A DNA stretch of 62,530 nucleotides, from the NCBI GenBank assembly GCA_029339195.1, contig JAPTJF010000378.1, positions 1-62,530 on the forward strand, given 5' to 3'. The DNA is from Micractinium sp. NFX-FRZ. Lineage: Eukaryota > Chlorophyta > Trebouxiophyceae > Chlorellales > Chlorellaceae. Position 1 is the stretch's first letter; each line of letters starts with the position of its first letter. Below the pieces are notes generated by a model, which had not been told where the DNA came from, searched no databases, and worked only from the letters and a program-made list of their open reading frames with translations. Shown here piece after piece: positions 27,408 through 36,827 of the stretch. The position numbers and the translations under genes are program-made.

Positions 27408-30400
27408 TCACTTGGCCGCCGCCACAATCCCCTCCTTGGCTTCTGCACGACAGGGAGGCAGCAGCGCAAGGGTAATGCTGAGATAACAAGCATAACAGCA
27501 GACAGCAGCACTGGTGCCGCGCCGTCCGGCCCCCCTGCAGCGGCGACCCCATCCGCTCCCCTGTTGCCCGCCTGCCCACCTGCAAACGCGCCGCACAGCG
27601 CGCCCAGCTGCAGCTTGTCGCTTGTACCATACGCCAGGCGGTGCTCGATAGCCGCCATCTTGCTGATCAGTTCGATGCGCACCGCCGGGGGCATGCCTAT
27701 CCGGAACACAAAGCTGAAGGGGTGGGTGGAGGTGGGGGGCATGGGAAGTGTGGTGGGAAGGGCAGGTTGTAAATGCTTGTGCGAGTGCCGGCTGGCCATG
27801 CACACCGTCACTCCTCACACGCAGCACCAGCCAGCGGCAGCATCGGCATCAGCAGAGCTTCAGCCTGCCCATGCAGACGACAGGGCACTCTCGCCAGATG
27901 CAGCAGCAGCAGCAGCCGCCGCCGGCTGATGGGTGCTGCTGCTACCCCGACAGGCACCACCAGCACCACTGCAGCACCCATCAGCACCAGCAGCAGCGGG
28001 GTGCAGGTGCTGGCAGGGGGTCCGCCACTCACGGGTGCAGCTGCTGCAGGATGTCCACCAGCGCCACCCCCTTGTGCGCCTGCAGCTCCGCCATGCGCTC
28101 AAACGCCTCTGACAGCGGCTCGTTCAGCAGCCACTCGGCACACCGCTCAATGTCGGCGGGCAGCGGCTTGCCGGCGGTTGCGTACGCTGCAGGCACAGAC
28201 AGAGGGGGGGGTGCAGGGCGGGGTGAGGCTGGGCGGGGTGAGGGTGCACGCGCGCAAAGCATGCGGGCAGGCAGGGAGGAGCCAGCGCACACTGGGCAGG
28301 CGCTCGTTCGCTGGGCGGGCCCCCTGCTATCCCACCTCCCGCCTTAACGCCGCAACCCAGCGGTCCTCCTCACTTGCCCGCCCAGCCAACCCTGGCAGCG
28401 CCCCAGCCCCCAGCACTCCAGGCACCGCCCCGGCACCCACCCGACTCCTCCGAGACCGTCCCTGCCGACATGTGCGTTGACTGCAGCAGGTTGAGGGTGC
28501 GCCGCATGTCGCCGCCCCCCAGCTCAATCATCGCCTCCACACCCCCCGCCGTCACCTTGAGCCTGCAGGGAGCGCACGCGGCACGGGGCGGGGCAGGCCG
28601 GCGAGGCGTGAGGGTGAGGGGGGAGGGGGGAGAGCGTGGGCGCAGTATGGATTGGAGCGAACATACTTGAACCAAGGCTTCCAAACGTGCCGCCGTTAGC
28701 TTCAGCATGAGCAGGGCGGCATGAGGGAGCCAAGCAGTGCCACGCAGTGTGTGCACAGCCACAGCCACAGTCAGCCAGGTGGGCAGGTGGGCAGCCACCA
28801 GTTGGCCATGGAGCACTGGGTGCCCGCGTCATTCCGCCTTGCGTGTTGGTCACCCTCTCCCCCGCCTGCCCCGCACATCCTGCTCTGCCAGGGACCTCTT
28901 TCACAGGACCAGCACAAGGGCAGCCCCTGCAGTTGCTGCTCTTCCCCCAAAACCCGCTGTCGATTGGCTCACCCCTCCTGCGTGCAAATGTGCTCCAGCC
29001 GCCCCCGTACAAACTGCTCTGGCAGGGGCTGGAAGCGGAAGCGCGTGCAGCGCGACTGCAGGGCCGGGATGATTTTGGAGACGTAGTTGCAGATGAGGCA
29101 GAAGCGCGCGTTGCGGGTGTACTTCTCCATCACTGCAGGCGGGCGGCAGGGGGGGCAACAGTGGGGGGGGCACAATGATGAGCAGGCAGGTTGGGCGTGC
29201 CCGGTGCAAGGGTTGCACATGGCGCGGCAGCGCGCGTGGTGTGGGTGTGCTTCTCCGTCACTGCTGGGAAGGGGAACAGCGAGTGAGACACAACCGGGGA
29301 GGAACACAGGCGAGCCATGGGCAGGGGGCTTGCGAGGGCAGATGAGCCATGGGGCAACGGGGGGGAAGGGAACAGATGGTTCCCACGCAAACCTAACAAG
29401 CGCCAGAAGCCTGCTGCCTCACGTCCACAACACTCCAGAGCTCCACCAGAGCTTCGCCAAAGAACCAGGAGGGCAGCCCAGGCGGAAATCAAGCAGAGCT
29501 CACCCCGGCGCAGCGCCATCTGCGCGTCGCGCGTCATGGCGTCGCACTCGTCCAGAATGATGAGCTTGAACTGGCGGCTGAAGATGGTGCGGGTGCTGGC
29601 AAAGTCCTGGATCTCGTTGCGCACAACAGCAATGCCGCGGTCGTCTGCACAAACGGGGCGCACAGCGGGGGAGGGGCAGCCAGCGCACGGCTGAGCAGCA
29701 GCAGGCGGGTGGGGTGCAGGGGCGGGTGGCGCCCCTGCCCCAGCGGGCAGAGCCCCCGTGGCGCCGCGCGGCCATCACGTTGCTTGTAGATTCACAACAG
29801 CAGACAGCCAGGACAAGCCAGCACAGAGCGTGATTTTCCTTGCCTACTCCCTCTACCACGCCGACCTGACGCGTTCAGCTCCAGCGTCATGTTGCCCATA
29901 CTGCTGATCCCTCACCAGCGCGCCCCTCTGCAGGCCTGCCCTCCCCCCCACCTGACGCGTTCAGCTCCAGCGTCATGTTGCCCACGCTGCTGCCGTAAAT
30001 CTGCCGCGCAATCGCCAGGATGGTCGAGGTCTTGCCCGTACCCGGCGGCCCGTAGAACAGCAGGTGCGGCAGCTGGTTCTCGTGCAGCAGCTTTTTGACT
30101 GCAGAAGAAGGCAGGCACGCGGCTGTGAATACCGGCGAGGAGCGCTGGCAGAGGGCAGCGCGGCAAAGAGCAGCAGGTGCCTGCAGGCAGGCAGGTCCAA
30201 GGCACGCCCCGCCTCTTGCCACTCCCGCCGCCGCTCCCGCCGTCTTGCTGCCCAGCGCCTGGTGGGGCCTGCCGCGATCCCCCGACCAACACGCAATATC
30301 CCCGACCTCCACACGCACTTGTGTCAATAATATCGCCGTGCGCGGCCACCTCGTCAAGAGAGCGGGGCCTGTACTTTTCGGACCAGGGCACCTCGGCGGT

Positions 30401-30412
30401 GGGGTGCGCCAT
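27408..30412 (-). CDS. RFC5: Replication factor C subunit 5 (yeast Rfc3 type)
   Basis: Eight exons: 30412-30319, 30098-29952, 29644-29504, 29132-28973, 28562-28441, 28186-28033, 27713-27580 and 27442-27408, coding 328 aa, a little shorter than human RFC5. Landmarks: [15 protein letters not shown] at the N-terminus, Walker [16 protein letters not shown], Walker [28 protein letters not shown], the SRC motif with arginine finger ([13 protein letters not shown]), [14 protein letters not shown], and the C-terminal collar region [21 protein letters not shown]. The product is one of the small subunits of the RFC clamp loader that opens PCNA at primer-template junctions. DECD replaces the DEAD seen in human RFC5. 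Two introns hold copies of neighbouring exon ends. The start lies 352 bases from the divergent tRNA-binding gene. The last exon codes only ten residues. Confidence 0.96.
29233..29267 (-). repeat. Decayed copy of the 5' end of RFC5 exon 4
   Basis: Minus-strand CAGTGACGGAGAAGCACACC resembles CAGTGATGGAGAAGTACACC at the true acceptor (29132), about 127 bases away in intron 3. Confidence 0.75.
29865..29898 (-). repeat. Identical copy of the 3' end of RFC5 exon 2
   Basis: 34 bases (29865-29898) are identical to 29951-29984, the last 33 coding bases of exon 2 plus the first base of the donor. The copy sits 86 bases downstream in intron 2 and also keeps a GT. Confidence 0.9.
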
Positions 30413-30764
30413 GGTGGGCAGCAGGAAGTGATCAGGGGGCGATGGAGGCCAGGGGGGCGGCGGGAGGCTGCCAAAGAGCGCTGAGCTTGTTTGAAGGTTG
30501 GGTGGCGTCGAGGGGCCGGCGGCGATCGGGGATTGGTTGAGCGTGTGATGCACGGATTGCGGGGCGCGACGAGGGCGCGATCAGCCGTCCCTTCTCTCCG
30601 CGCATGGGCCGGCCAGCTGGAGCTTGCTGGCTAGACCATTGTGGTCACGATGCACATGCATGGCCATCGCCCAGTGCTGCATCTTCTTGTAAATCGCGTA
30701 TACTTCTTCTTCTTCTTCTTAAATCAGCCATAGCGCCGCCCAGACCGCAAGCAGACAGGACAAC
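30413..30764. promoter_or_regulatory. Divergent promoter region, RFC5 and the tRNA-binding gene
   Basis: 352 bases between two start codons. A run of CTT units (about 30704-30719) lies 45 bases upstream of the plus-strand start. No TATA box is evident. Confidence 0.5.
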
Positions 30765-32739
30765 ATGGCGTCGCCCTCAAAGCTGGCTGAAGCTATCGCC
30801 AAGATAGACTCGTTGCTGGAGGCTCTCAAGGCCGGCGCGCTGCTGGGCCCCTCCAACGGCGCAGGTGCAGCCAAGCCGGCGGCGGTGGCGGCGGCGCCCA
30901 AGCCAGCGGCGGCAGCGGCGGCACCCAAGCCGGCAGCAGCTCCAGCAGCAGCCCCTGCCCCCAAGCAGGCCAAGAAGGAGAAGGCCAAGGAAAAGGCGGC
31001 CGCCAAGCCGGCAGCAGCGGCAGCGGCTGATGAGGATCCTTTTGCAAAGGCGCACTTTGTGGTGGGTGTGCCGCCTGCCGCTGCTGCCGCCGCTGGGGCG
31101 TGGTGAGCAGCAGCAGCATGCAAGGGGCCCAGCAGTGCAGAGGCCGTATGCAGACCTCATGGGCAGGGCTTACATTGACATTGGGGTGCAGCAGCTGCTG
31201 CATGCGACATTGATGCCCTCATCTCACTAGTCGCTGCCGCCGACGCTGCTGCGCCGACGCTACTGCGCCGCCCCCTGCCCCCTCCCCCGCCGCAGGTTGG
31301 GCGTGTCGCGTCTGTGAGCGACCACCCCAGCGGCTCCGAGAAGCTCTGGCTCTGCAAGGTCGACATTGGGGGCGGACAGGAGCGGCAGGTGTGTGCATCG
31401 CTTGCTCTGTCCGCTGCGCTCGTTTCTTGGGGGAAGGGCGCAGCATGCACCACAGCAGGCGCCACAGCAGGCACCACAGCGTGCCGCCGCAGGTGAAAAG
31501 CAGCCTGGCTGGGTGCGCTGCCTGACTCGTACGCCGCCTTGCACTCCCTCGCCTGCCGTGCGTACCATGTCGTTTCTGAGGTGGTGACACTGTGGTGAGC
31601 TCCTGCACGTGGTGGCGGGCCTGCGGCAGGCACATCAGCCGGAGGAGTGGACTGGCGCTCCAGGCGCCGCTAGCGCTCACACTAATGATGTGTTGCCCCC
31701 TGTGCCACCCTCTCTCATCGCATCTCATCTTGCAGGTGGTTGCCGGGCTGCGGCAGCACATCAGCCGGGAGGAGCTGACGGGGCGCCAGGTGGCGGTGGT
31801 GCTCAACCTGAAGCCCGCCAAGCTGGCGGGGGAGCTGAGCGAGGCAATGATACTGGCGGCGGACCACGCGCCGGTGAGGCAAGAGTGAATATGTCTGCAT
31901 GTGGGAATAGGGGGGTTGACAGGGTGCTGGTCTGTCGGGGCGATGCTCCAGTACAGGGGGGACGTTGCCTCTTGTGTGGTGTGTTCACCGGCACTCTTGC
32001 GCGTGGTGTGTTCACTGGCAGAGGAAAGGCTCTGGCCGGTCCCGCCATGCGCGCTGCGGTAAAGGGCGCCTCCCATGTGTGCGTGTGTTGTGGCAGGGAG
32101 CTGAGCCCACCTGCCCCTTTGCCGCCCCGCCCCCTCACCCGCAGGAGGGCGGCGACGTGCTGGTGCGCGTGCTCAGCGTGCCACCCTCCTGCCAGCCCGG
32201 CGACGCCGTGTACCTGGAGGGCGGCCAGCCGGGCGCCGATTTCCCAAAGGAGTGCAAGAGCAAGTTCTGGTGGGTGGGGTGGGGCGGTGTGGGTGCCAGG
32301 TGGGGGGAGGAGGCGTGGGGGGGAGCTGGTGGGGGGTGGGCAGGTGGCTGCGTTGGGAGGGCAACTGGGGTAACCGACCCAGCCATGGCACCCTCTGGGG
32401 CGGACAGATGGCCCATGCAGAGGGTGGAGGTGTGGGTGGGAGCGCAGGCAGCTGGCGGCAGAGCGCAGTCCGAGGAGGGCCTTGGGCAGCTGCGCCCATC
32501 GCAGGTGAGCTCTGCCCAGCCGCCCGGTTGCTCCCGCTGCACCCCCATCCCTCGCCTGCTGCCTTGCGGTCCGCCCTCCGCCCAGCCCTCCCTCCTTACC
32601 CCCTTGGTGCAGGAAGGAGTTGGTGGGCGGTCTTGCGGTGGCGGGCGGGCTTGCGCGGTACAAGGGGACGCCCCTGGTCACGGCAGCAGGGCCCCTGGCA
32701 GTCGCTGCCGACATGCCAGACGGCGCCGGAATCCACTAA
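30765..32739 (+). CDS. EMAP-II / Arc1p-like tRNA-binding-domain protein (AIMP1-like)
   Basis: Five exons: 30765-31061, 31296-31388, 31736-31873, 32145-32269 and 32613-32739, coding 259 aa. Exon 1 codes a short N-terminal helix (residues 1-28), then an Ala/Lys/Pro-rich linker (KQAKKEKAKEKAAAKPA). Exons 2-5 code the OB-fold tRNA-binding domain and its EMAP-II extension: VGRVASVSDHPSGSEKLWLC, VVAGLRQHISREEL, VVLNLKPAKLAGELSEAMIL, GDAVYLEGGQPG, KEC followed by KFWKELV, and ARYKGTPLV near the end. Family members bind tRNA non-specifically and deliver it to aminoacyl-tRNA synthetases such as MetRS (Arc1p, AIMP1, the C-terminus of plant MetRS). The basic linker should add tRNA affinity. It could be a free cofactor, since no synthetase domain is attached. 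Probably cytosolic. Intron 2 holds a decayed copy of the start of exon 3. Confidence 0.92.
31609..31665 (+). repeat. Decayed copy of the start of tRNA-binding gene exon 3
   Basis: GGTGGCGGGCCTGCGGCAGG, then CACATCAGCCGGAGGAGTGG, follows the true exon (GGTTGCCGGGCTGCGGCAGC, CACATCAGCCGGGAGGAGCT) 126 bases upstream of it, with small indels and substitutions. Confidence 0.75.
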
Positions 32740-34038
32740 GGCGCTGGCGCAGCAGTCACGGCGGCCTGAGGGGCGCGGCTGAACGGGGTCTGCCACCGCA
32801 CCTGGGAATCAATGTGTTAACTTGAGCAGGAAGCATGGCCACTCTGCCTGAGATCCCCTGCCCCTCTTGCTCCTCTCCTGACCCCGCCCACGTGTGCCTC
32901 CCGCTGTGATGCGCACCCTGCCCGACACACCCACCCCCAAGGGGACAGCAAGGGGAGGCTCTCACAGGGAGGCTAGCAGGCACCGCTGGACAAGCTGCTG
33001 CCATCTCTCGCCGCAGAGCACCTACTGACGTGGCGTTGTTGCGCAGCCAGCCAGCCTGCCAGCCTGGCGTCAAGCAGCTCTTGTAGGGGCATGGTGTGTC
33101 GGCGGATATTCCATGCGACCATGCAGTTCCCCTGGCCGTGCCGCGGGCAGGGAGCGGCCTGAGTGGCGGTGCCAGCGCCCAAACTTCCCACTAGAGCGTT
33201 TGAGTCGGCCACAAGTCAGCTGGATTTGCACACGACTGGCAAATTACTTGTCCTGAAGAAGAACAGAGTTCGTGGCAAGGCAGGAGTGTAGTATGCTTTG
33301 GGCCCTGGGTGGACTGGAGGGCAGCAGGCAAACTGCAGGCGGTCAGAGCAGAGGCCAACCGTGGGCAGCCTGATGCCTGCTTGTGTTGCCTATGTCATGC
33401 ATTAGGTGCACAGGTATATACCTGCGTTACCACCGAAGTTTGGCCTTGGTTGTGCAAATTTAGGTGGGCCGCGCTCGTCAGCGGTGCCTCATTTAAGCTG
33501 CCCGTACGATGCCGCCGTGAGCATCAGCAGCACCCGTCTCCTCTCCTGCTGTGACCTTCAGCTCATGGCCCCATGGGGGCTTCGCCTCTCTACTGACTAT
33601 ATTGTGGTCCCCACAGGCTGTTCCAGCTGTAGATAAAAGCTGTAGATTGAAGAAGAATCATCCACAGCCACCTCGTGTGGTGTGGATTGACGGCGGTCTT
33701 GCAGCGCAGCTTCAGGGGGGTCCAAGGTGCATGCGCTCTCTCCTGTCAATTCCGCGTGTGAAGTCATTCAAGGACCAACCCCCACCATACTAAGCAGGGA
33801 TCTGCCTTGGAGGGTTCACTGAAGGTGCGCAGCACGGCCCGCGTGCCCACGCGTCTTGGACCCATGAAAACGCAGTACCCTCGTCTCGCTATTGCTCTCG
33901 ATACTCCAATTGGCGCGCAAAACACTCTGCAATAGTGCTTCATTCCTTCGGCCTTGGTTCTGTCGTGCCGCATGCCCCTGCTCTCGGCAGAGCGACCCGC
34001 CCGCGGCCCGTCGCAAGCGTTCACGAGCTGACACGCAC
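32740..34038. other. Gene-poor spacer
   Basis: 1.3 kb holding the 3' UTR of the tRNA-binding gene and the upstream region of the next. Base composition is more AT-rich than the surrounding exons, and only short scattered open frames occur. I recognise no gene, RNA or element here. Confidence 0.4.
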
Positions 34039-35926
34039 ATGTCTTACCGCACCGTGGTCAACAGCGGCAGCGACAGCATCACCTCAAACCTGTCCAGACG
34101 GATTGGCGGTCCCGCAACCGGCTGCCTCCACTGTGTCTCGTGCTTGGGCCCGCAACTCTCCTTCCAGAAGGCAGCCTTGATCAGGCAAGTCGGGTTGGCC
34201 GGGGATCCCGGCTGCTCGGCGGCGTTGGGATGGGTTCTGCCGACGCCGGCGGTGTCAGCGGGCGGACTGCCGGCCGCCGCCAAGGGTGCTCCGGCACGCG
34301 CACCCAGGGTTGTAGAGTCTGCACAGGCAGGGATGCGCAACTTGCCAGCTCCCGAGCTGGTTTTGAGTGCTCGGCACCCGCCCTGCATGGCACCGCACCC
34401 ACGGAACCTCCCTCACCGCACCGCACCGGCCAGATACCGTTGCTGTGCCAGATACGCTGCCGCCGGGCGCCGCTGTTGCCCCCAACCTGCCACCCTCCCG
34501 CTGTTGCCTCCAACCTGCCGCCCCTCCCTGTCCTGCCCGCTGCAGGTCCCACAGCGAGTCCGGCGAGTGGAAGGAGTGGTGGCCCGCAGGCATTGCCAGC
34601 CCCACCGTCTACTTTTACTTGCGGGCCAAGCAGCTGCGATACCTGCAGCACCACCCCAGCAGGTGTGTTGCCTGGGTTGGCGCATCAGATGAGATCGCAG
34701 AGCAGACGAGGGGATTCTTGCAGGGGCGGCATGCCCTATTACCTGCTGCGCATTGCCGTGCTCGCTCAGGCACTGCGTCTGCCAGTGAACGGCATGTGGC
34801 GTGGCCCACGCTGTCCTGGAGCCGCCTGCCTGCCGGCCGGCCCACACGCTGTGGGTGCCGCTGCCACGTCGACCCTCCTACAACGCCTTCCCTACAACGG
34901 CAGGCAGACCGGCGGCCTGCCCCTGGCAGGCCCTTCCCTGCACCGCCATTTAGAACTGCCCCAATCGCATTGCCTCAAACACGTGCTCACCCACCTACCC
35001 CCTGCAGAGATGCCGACCCGCTCTGGCGCCCCTACTCAGAGTGCGCCTACTCAGCCTCTGAGCTGCTGCGCCGCCGGCAGCGCGCGCCGCTGGCGGTGCA
35101 CGTGCCCACCTCCATGACGGGGGTAGAGTGCCAGGAGGAGGAGGCAGGCGTCACATTCCTGGGGTGTGTACCCATGCCGCTGCGGCGCCGCGAGGCGCCC
35201 CGCCCGGCGGTGCTGCCCCTGCCCTCGCCCTTCCTCTCGACTCTCCCGGCAACCGCCTGCCCGCCCGCGCCGGCGGCGGTGCGCTGCCAGCTGTCCGAGC
35301 AGGCGCGCGTGCGGTGGCAGGCTGCCTTCCCCATGCCCCCGCCAGGCCCGCTGTCCCCCATGGCAGCAACCCTTGCGGCCGCCAAGCGGTTTGCGGCCAC
35401 AGCAGCAGCGGCAGCAGCAGCGGTCATGCAGCGGCAGCCGCCGCCCGGCGCCGGCATCCCCACCCGCGGCGGCCTGCCCCGCGTGCCGCGTGCGCACTGC
35501 CTGGATGCTCCGCTGCTGCTCAGCCCCGCCGGCAGCAGCGGCGGCGACAGCCTATCCGTCGCCAGCAGCGGCAGCAGCAGCCTGGGAGCCTCACTGCGCC
35601 AGCTGGCACCGCACGGCAGCAGCAGCGGCGGCAGCCCCTGCTCGTTGGGCAGCCCGGCCGATGCTCCCCGCTGGCTGGCCGTGTCTGTTGCAACCTGTAG
35701 TGGGCAGCATCTGCTGCCGCCCTTGCTGCCAGCAGCGGCTCCAGCAGGGCCAGTAGCAGCGGTGGGAGCTGGGTACCACCTGCCAGCCCCAGCGCCCGCC
35801 TACGCCTGCACCCTGGCCAGCTTGCAGGTCCAGCTGCAGCGCAAGGACTGCTACCAGGCGCACACGCCCTGGGGGCAGCAGGGGGTGTGCCAGCAGCCGG
35901 CGCAGCACAGCGTCGCCGTCCCATGA
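34039..35926 (+). CDS. Orphan protein with low-complexity Ala/Ser/Pro region
   Basis: Three exons: 34039-34184, 34546-34662 and 35008-35926, coding 393 aa. Intron 1 fits only a GC donor (ATCAG then GCAAGT); intron 2 is GT-AG; phases agree. The middle exon has a conserved look: SGEWKEWWPAGIASPTVYFY, then LRAKQLRYLQHHPSR. Exon 3 opens with DADPLWRPYSECAYSASELL, then runs into Pro/Ala/Ser-rich sequence with many Ser-Gly runs, and ends with Gln- and Cys-containing sequence. I do not recognise a family, signal peptide or membrane span. A stretch at about 34722-34800 (RGGMPYYLLRIAVLAQALRL) after a good acceptor could be a further exon, but I found no phase-matching donor. The start is the first in-frame ATG after an open stretch, so the N-terminus is uncertain. 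Confidence 0.5.
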
Positions 35927-36827
35927 CTGATGTGTGCGATAGCAATCTCTTTCTGCCCCAGGACTCAGGCAGGGCGGCCGTATCGCGCTGACAGGCCGCA
36001 TGCCTGCCTGCCCCGCCCAGGCGGCGGGGACCCAAGAGTGACTTGTGATGCCTAACCCTCCTTTGTTTTCTTTTTATGCAGTCTCGCCCTGTACCAGTAG
36101 AGCCGGTCTTGTGACTCGGTGCAGCCATAGCGCCGCCTTCTTTCCCCCGCCCTCACCTCTCTCAGCCGTCTCCCTGTGGCTGCTTGCCCCTCGGAGACTT
36201 TTTGAAGCACCAACTGAACCGAAACTTCCGCGCGCCCCCTCCTCACGATTGCTCCCCTTTAAATGTTTAGTGCTCAGCTTGAGTCGCCACGCAATGCCTA
36301 GAACTTCCATCCTTCTGATCTCTACATTGTGTTGCCATACAAATGTGTAGCATTCCCACCGTCCATCACGGTTGAGGGAGGGAGGGAGGGAGGGCAAGAG
36401 GATGTGTGTATAAATGGCGCCTGCGTAACTAGGGCCAAGTGCATTTGTACGGATTGAGGGCATTGCAGCCCAAGTAAGGATGTGACGTGCACCTCAGGAT
36501 GGGCCAACGCGCCCGCCTATTTGTTGAGTTTCAGCCGCCGCTGAGGTGGCGGCGGCGGGGCAGGGCAGTGCAGAAAATATGAGACGGCGCTTTGGGTTTG
36601 CGATCCGGTCATTTCCTGTTTTCCGGGCTGCGCAAGGCAAGGCACGGTACTACCCCACCATTCTTGAACGAAGCTTGGCCGAGGCCGCCTCGGACCCACT
36701 CGGCACCTCTCCGGCGCTCCACAAAGTGCCGGCCGTCTCAAGTCGCCTTGGGTGGGCGCCGCTGCCGCGCCGACAACCCCGCCGCCAGTACCCGCCACCC
36801 CGCCACCAGCCTCCCCCCCCCTGCACA
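35927..36827. other. Spacer with 3' UTR and LanC-like upstream region
   Basis: 900 bases. A GAGG microsatellite lies at about 36374-36393. An open frame from 36546 runs in frame into the LanC-like start but shows no conserved sequence before 36828. Confidence 0.4.

Noticed and set aside
34722..34800. Possible extra exon (GGMPYYLLRIAVLAQ) in the orphan gene
   Set aside because: It has a good acceptor but no donor in the phase needed to join exon 3; mentioned in the gene entry only.
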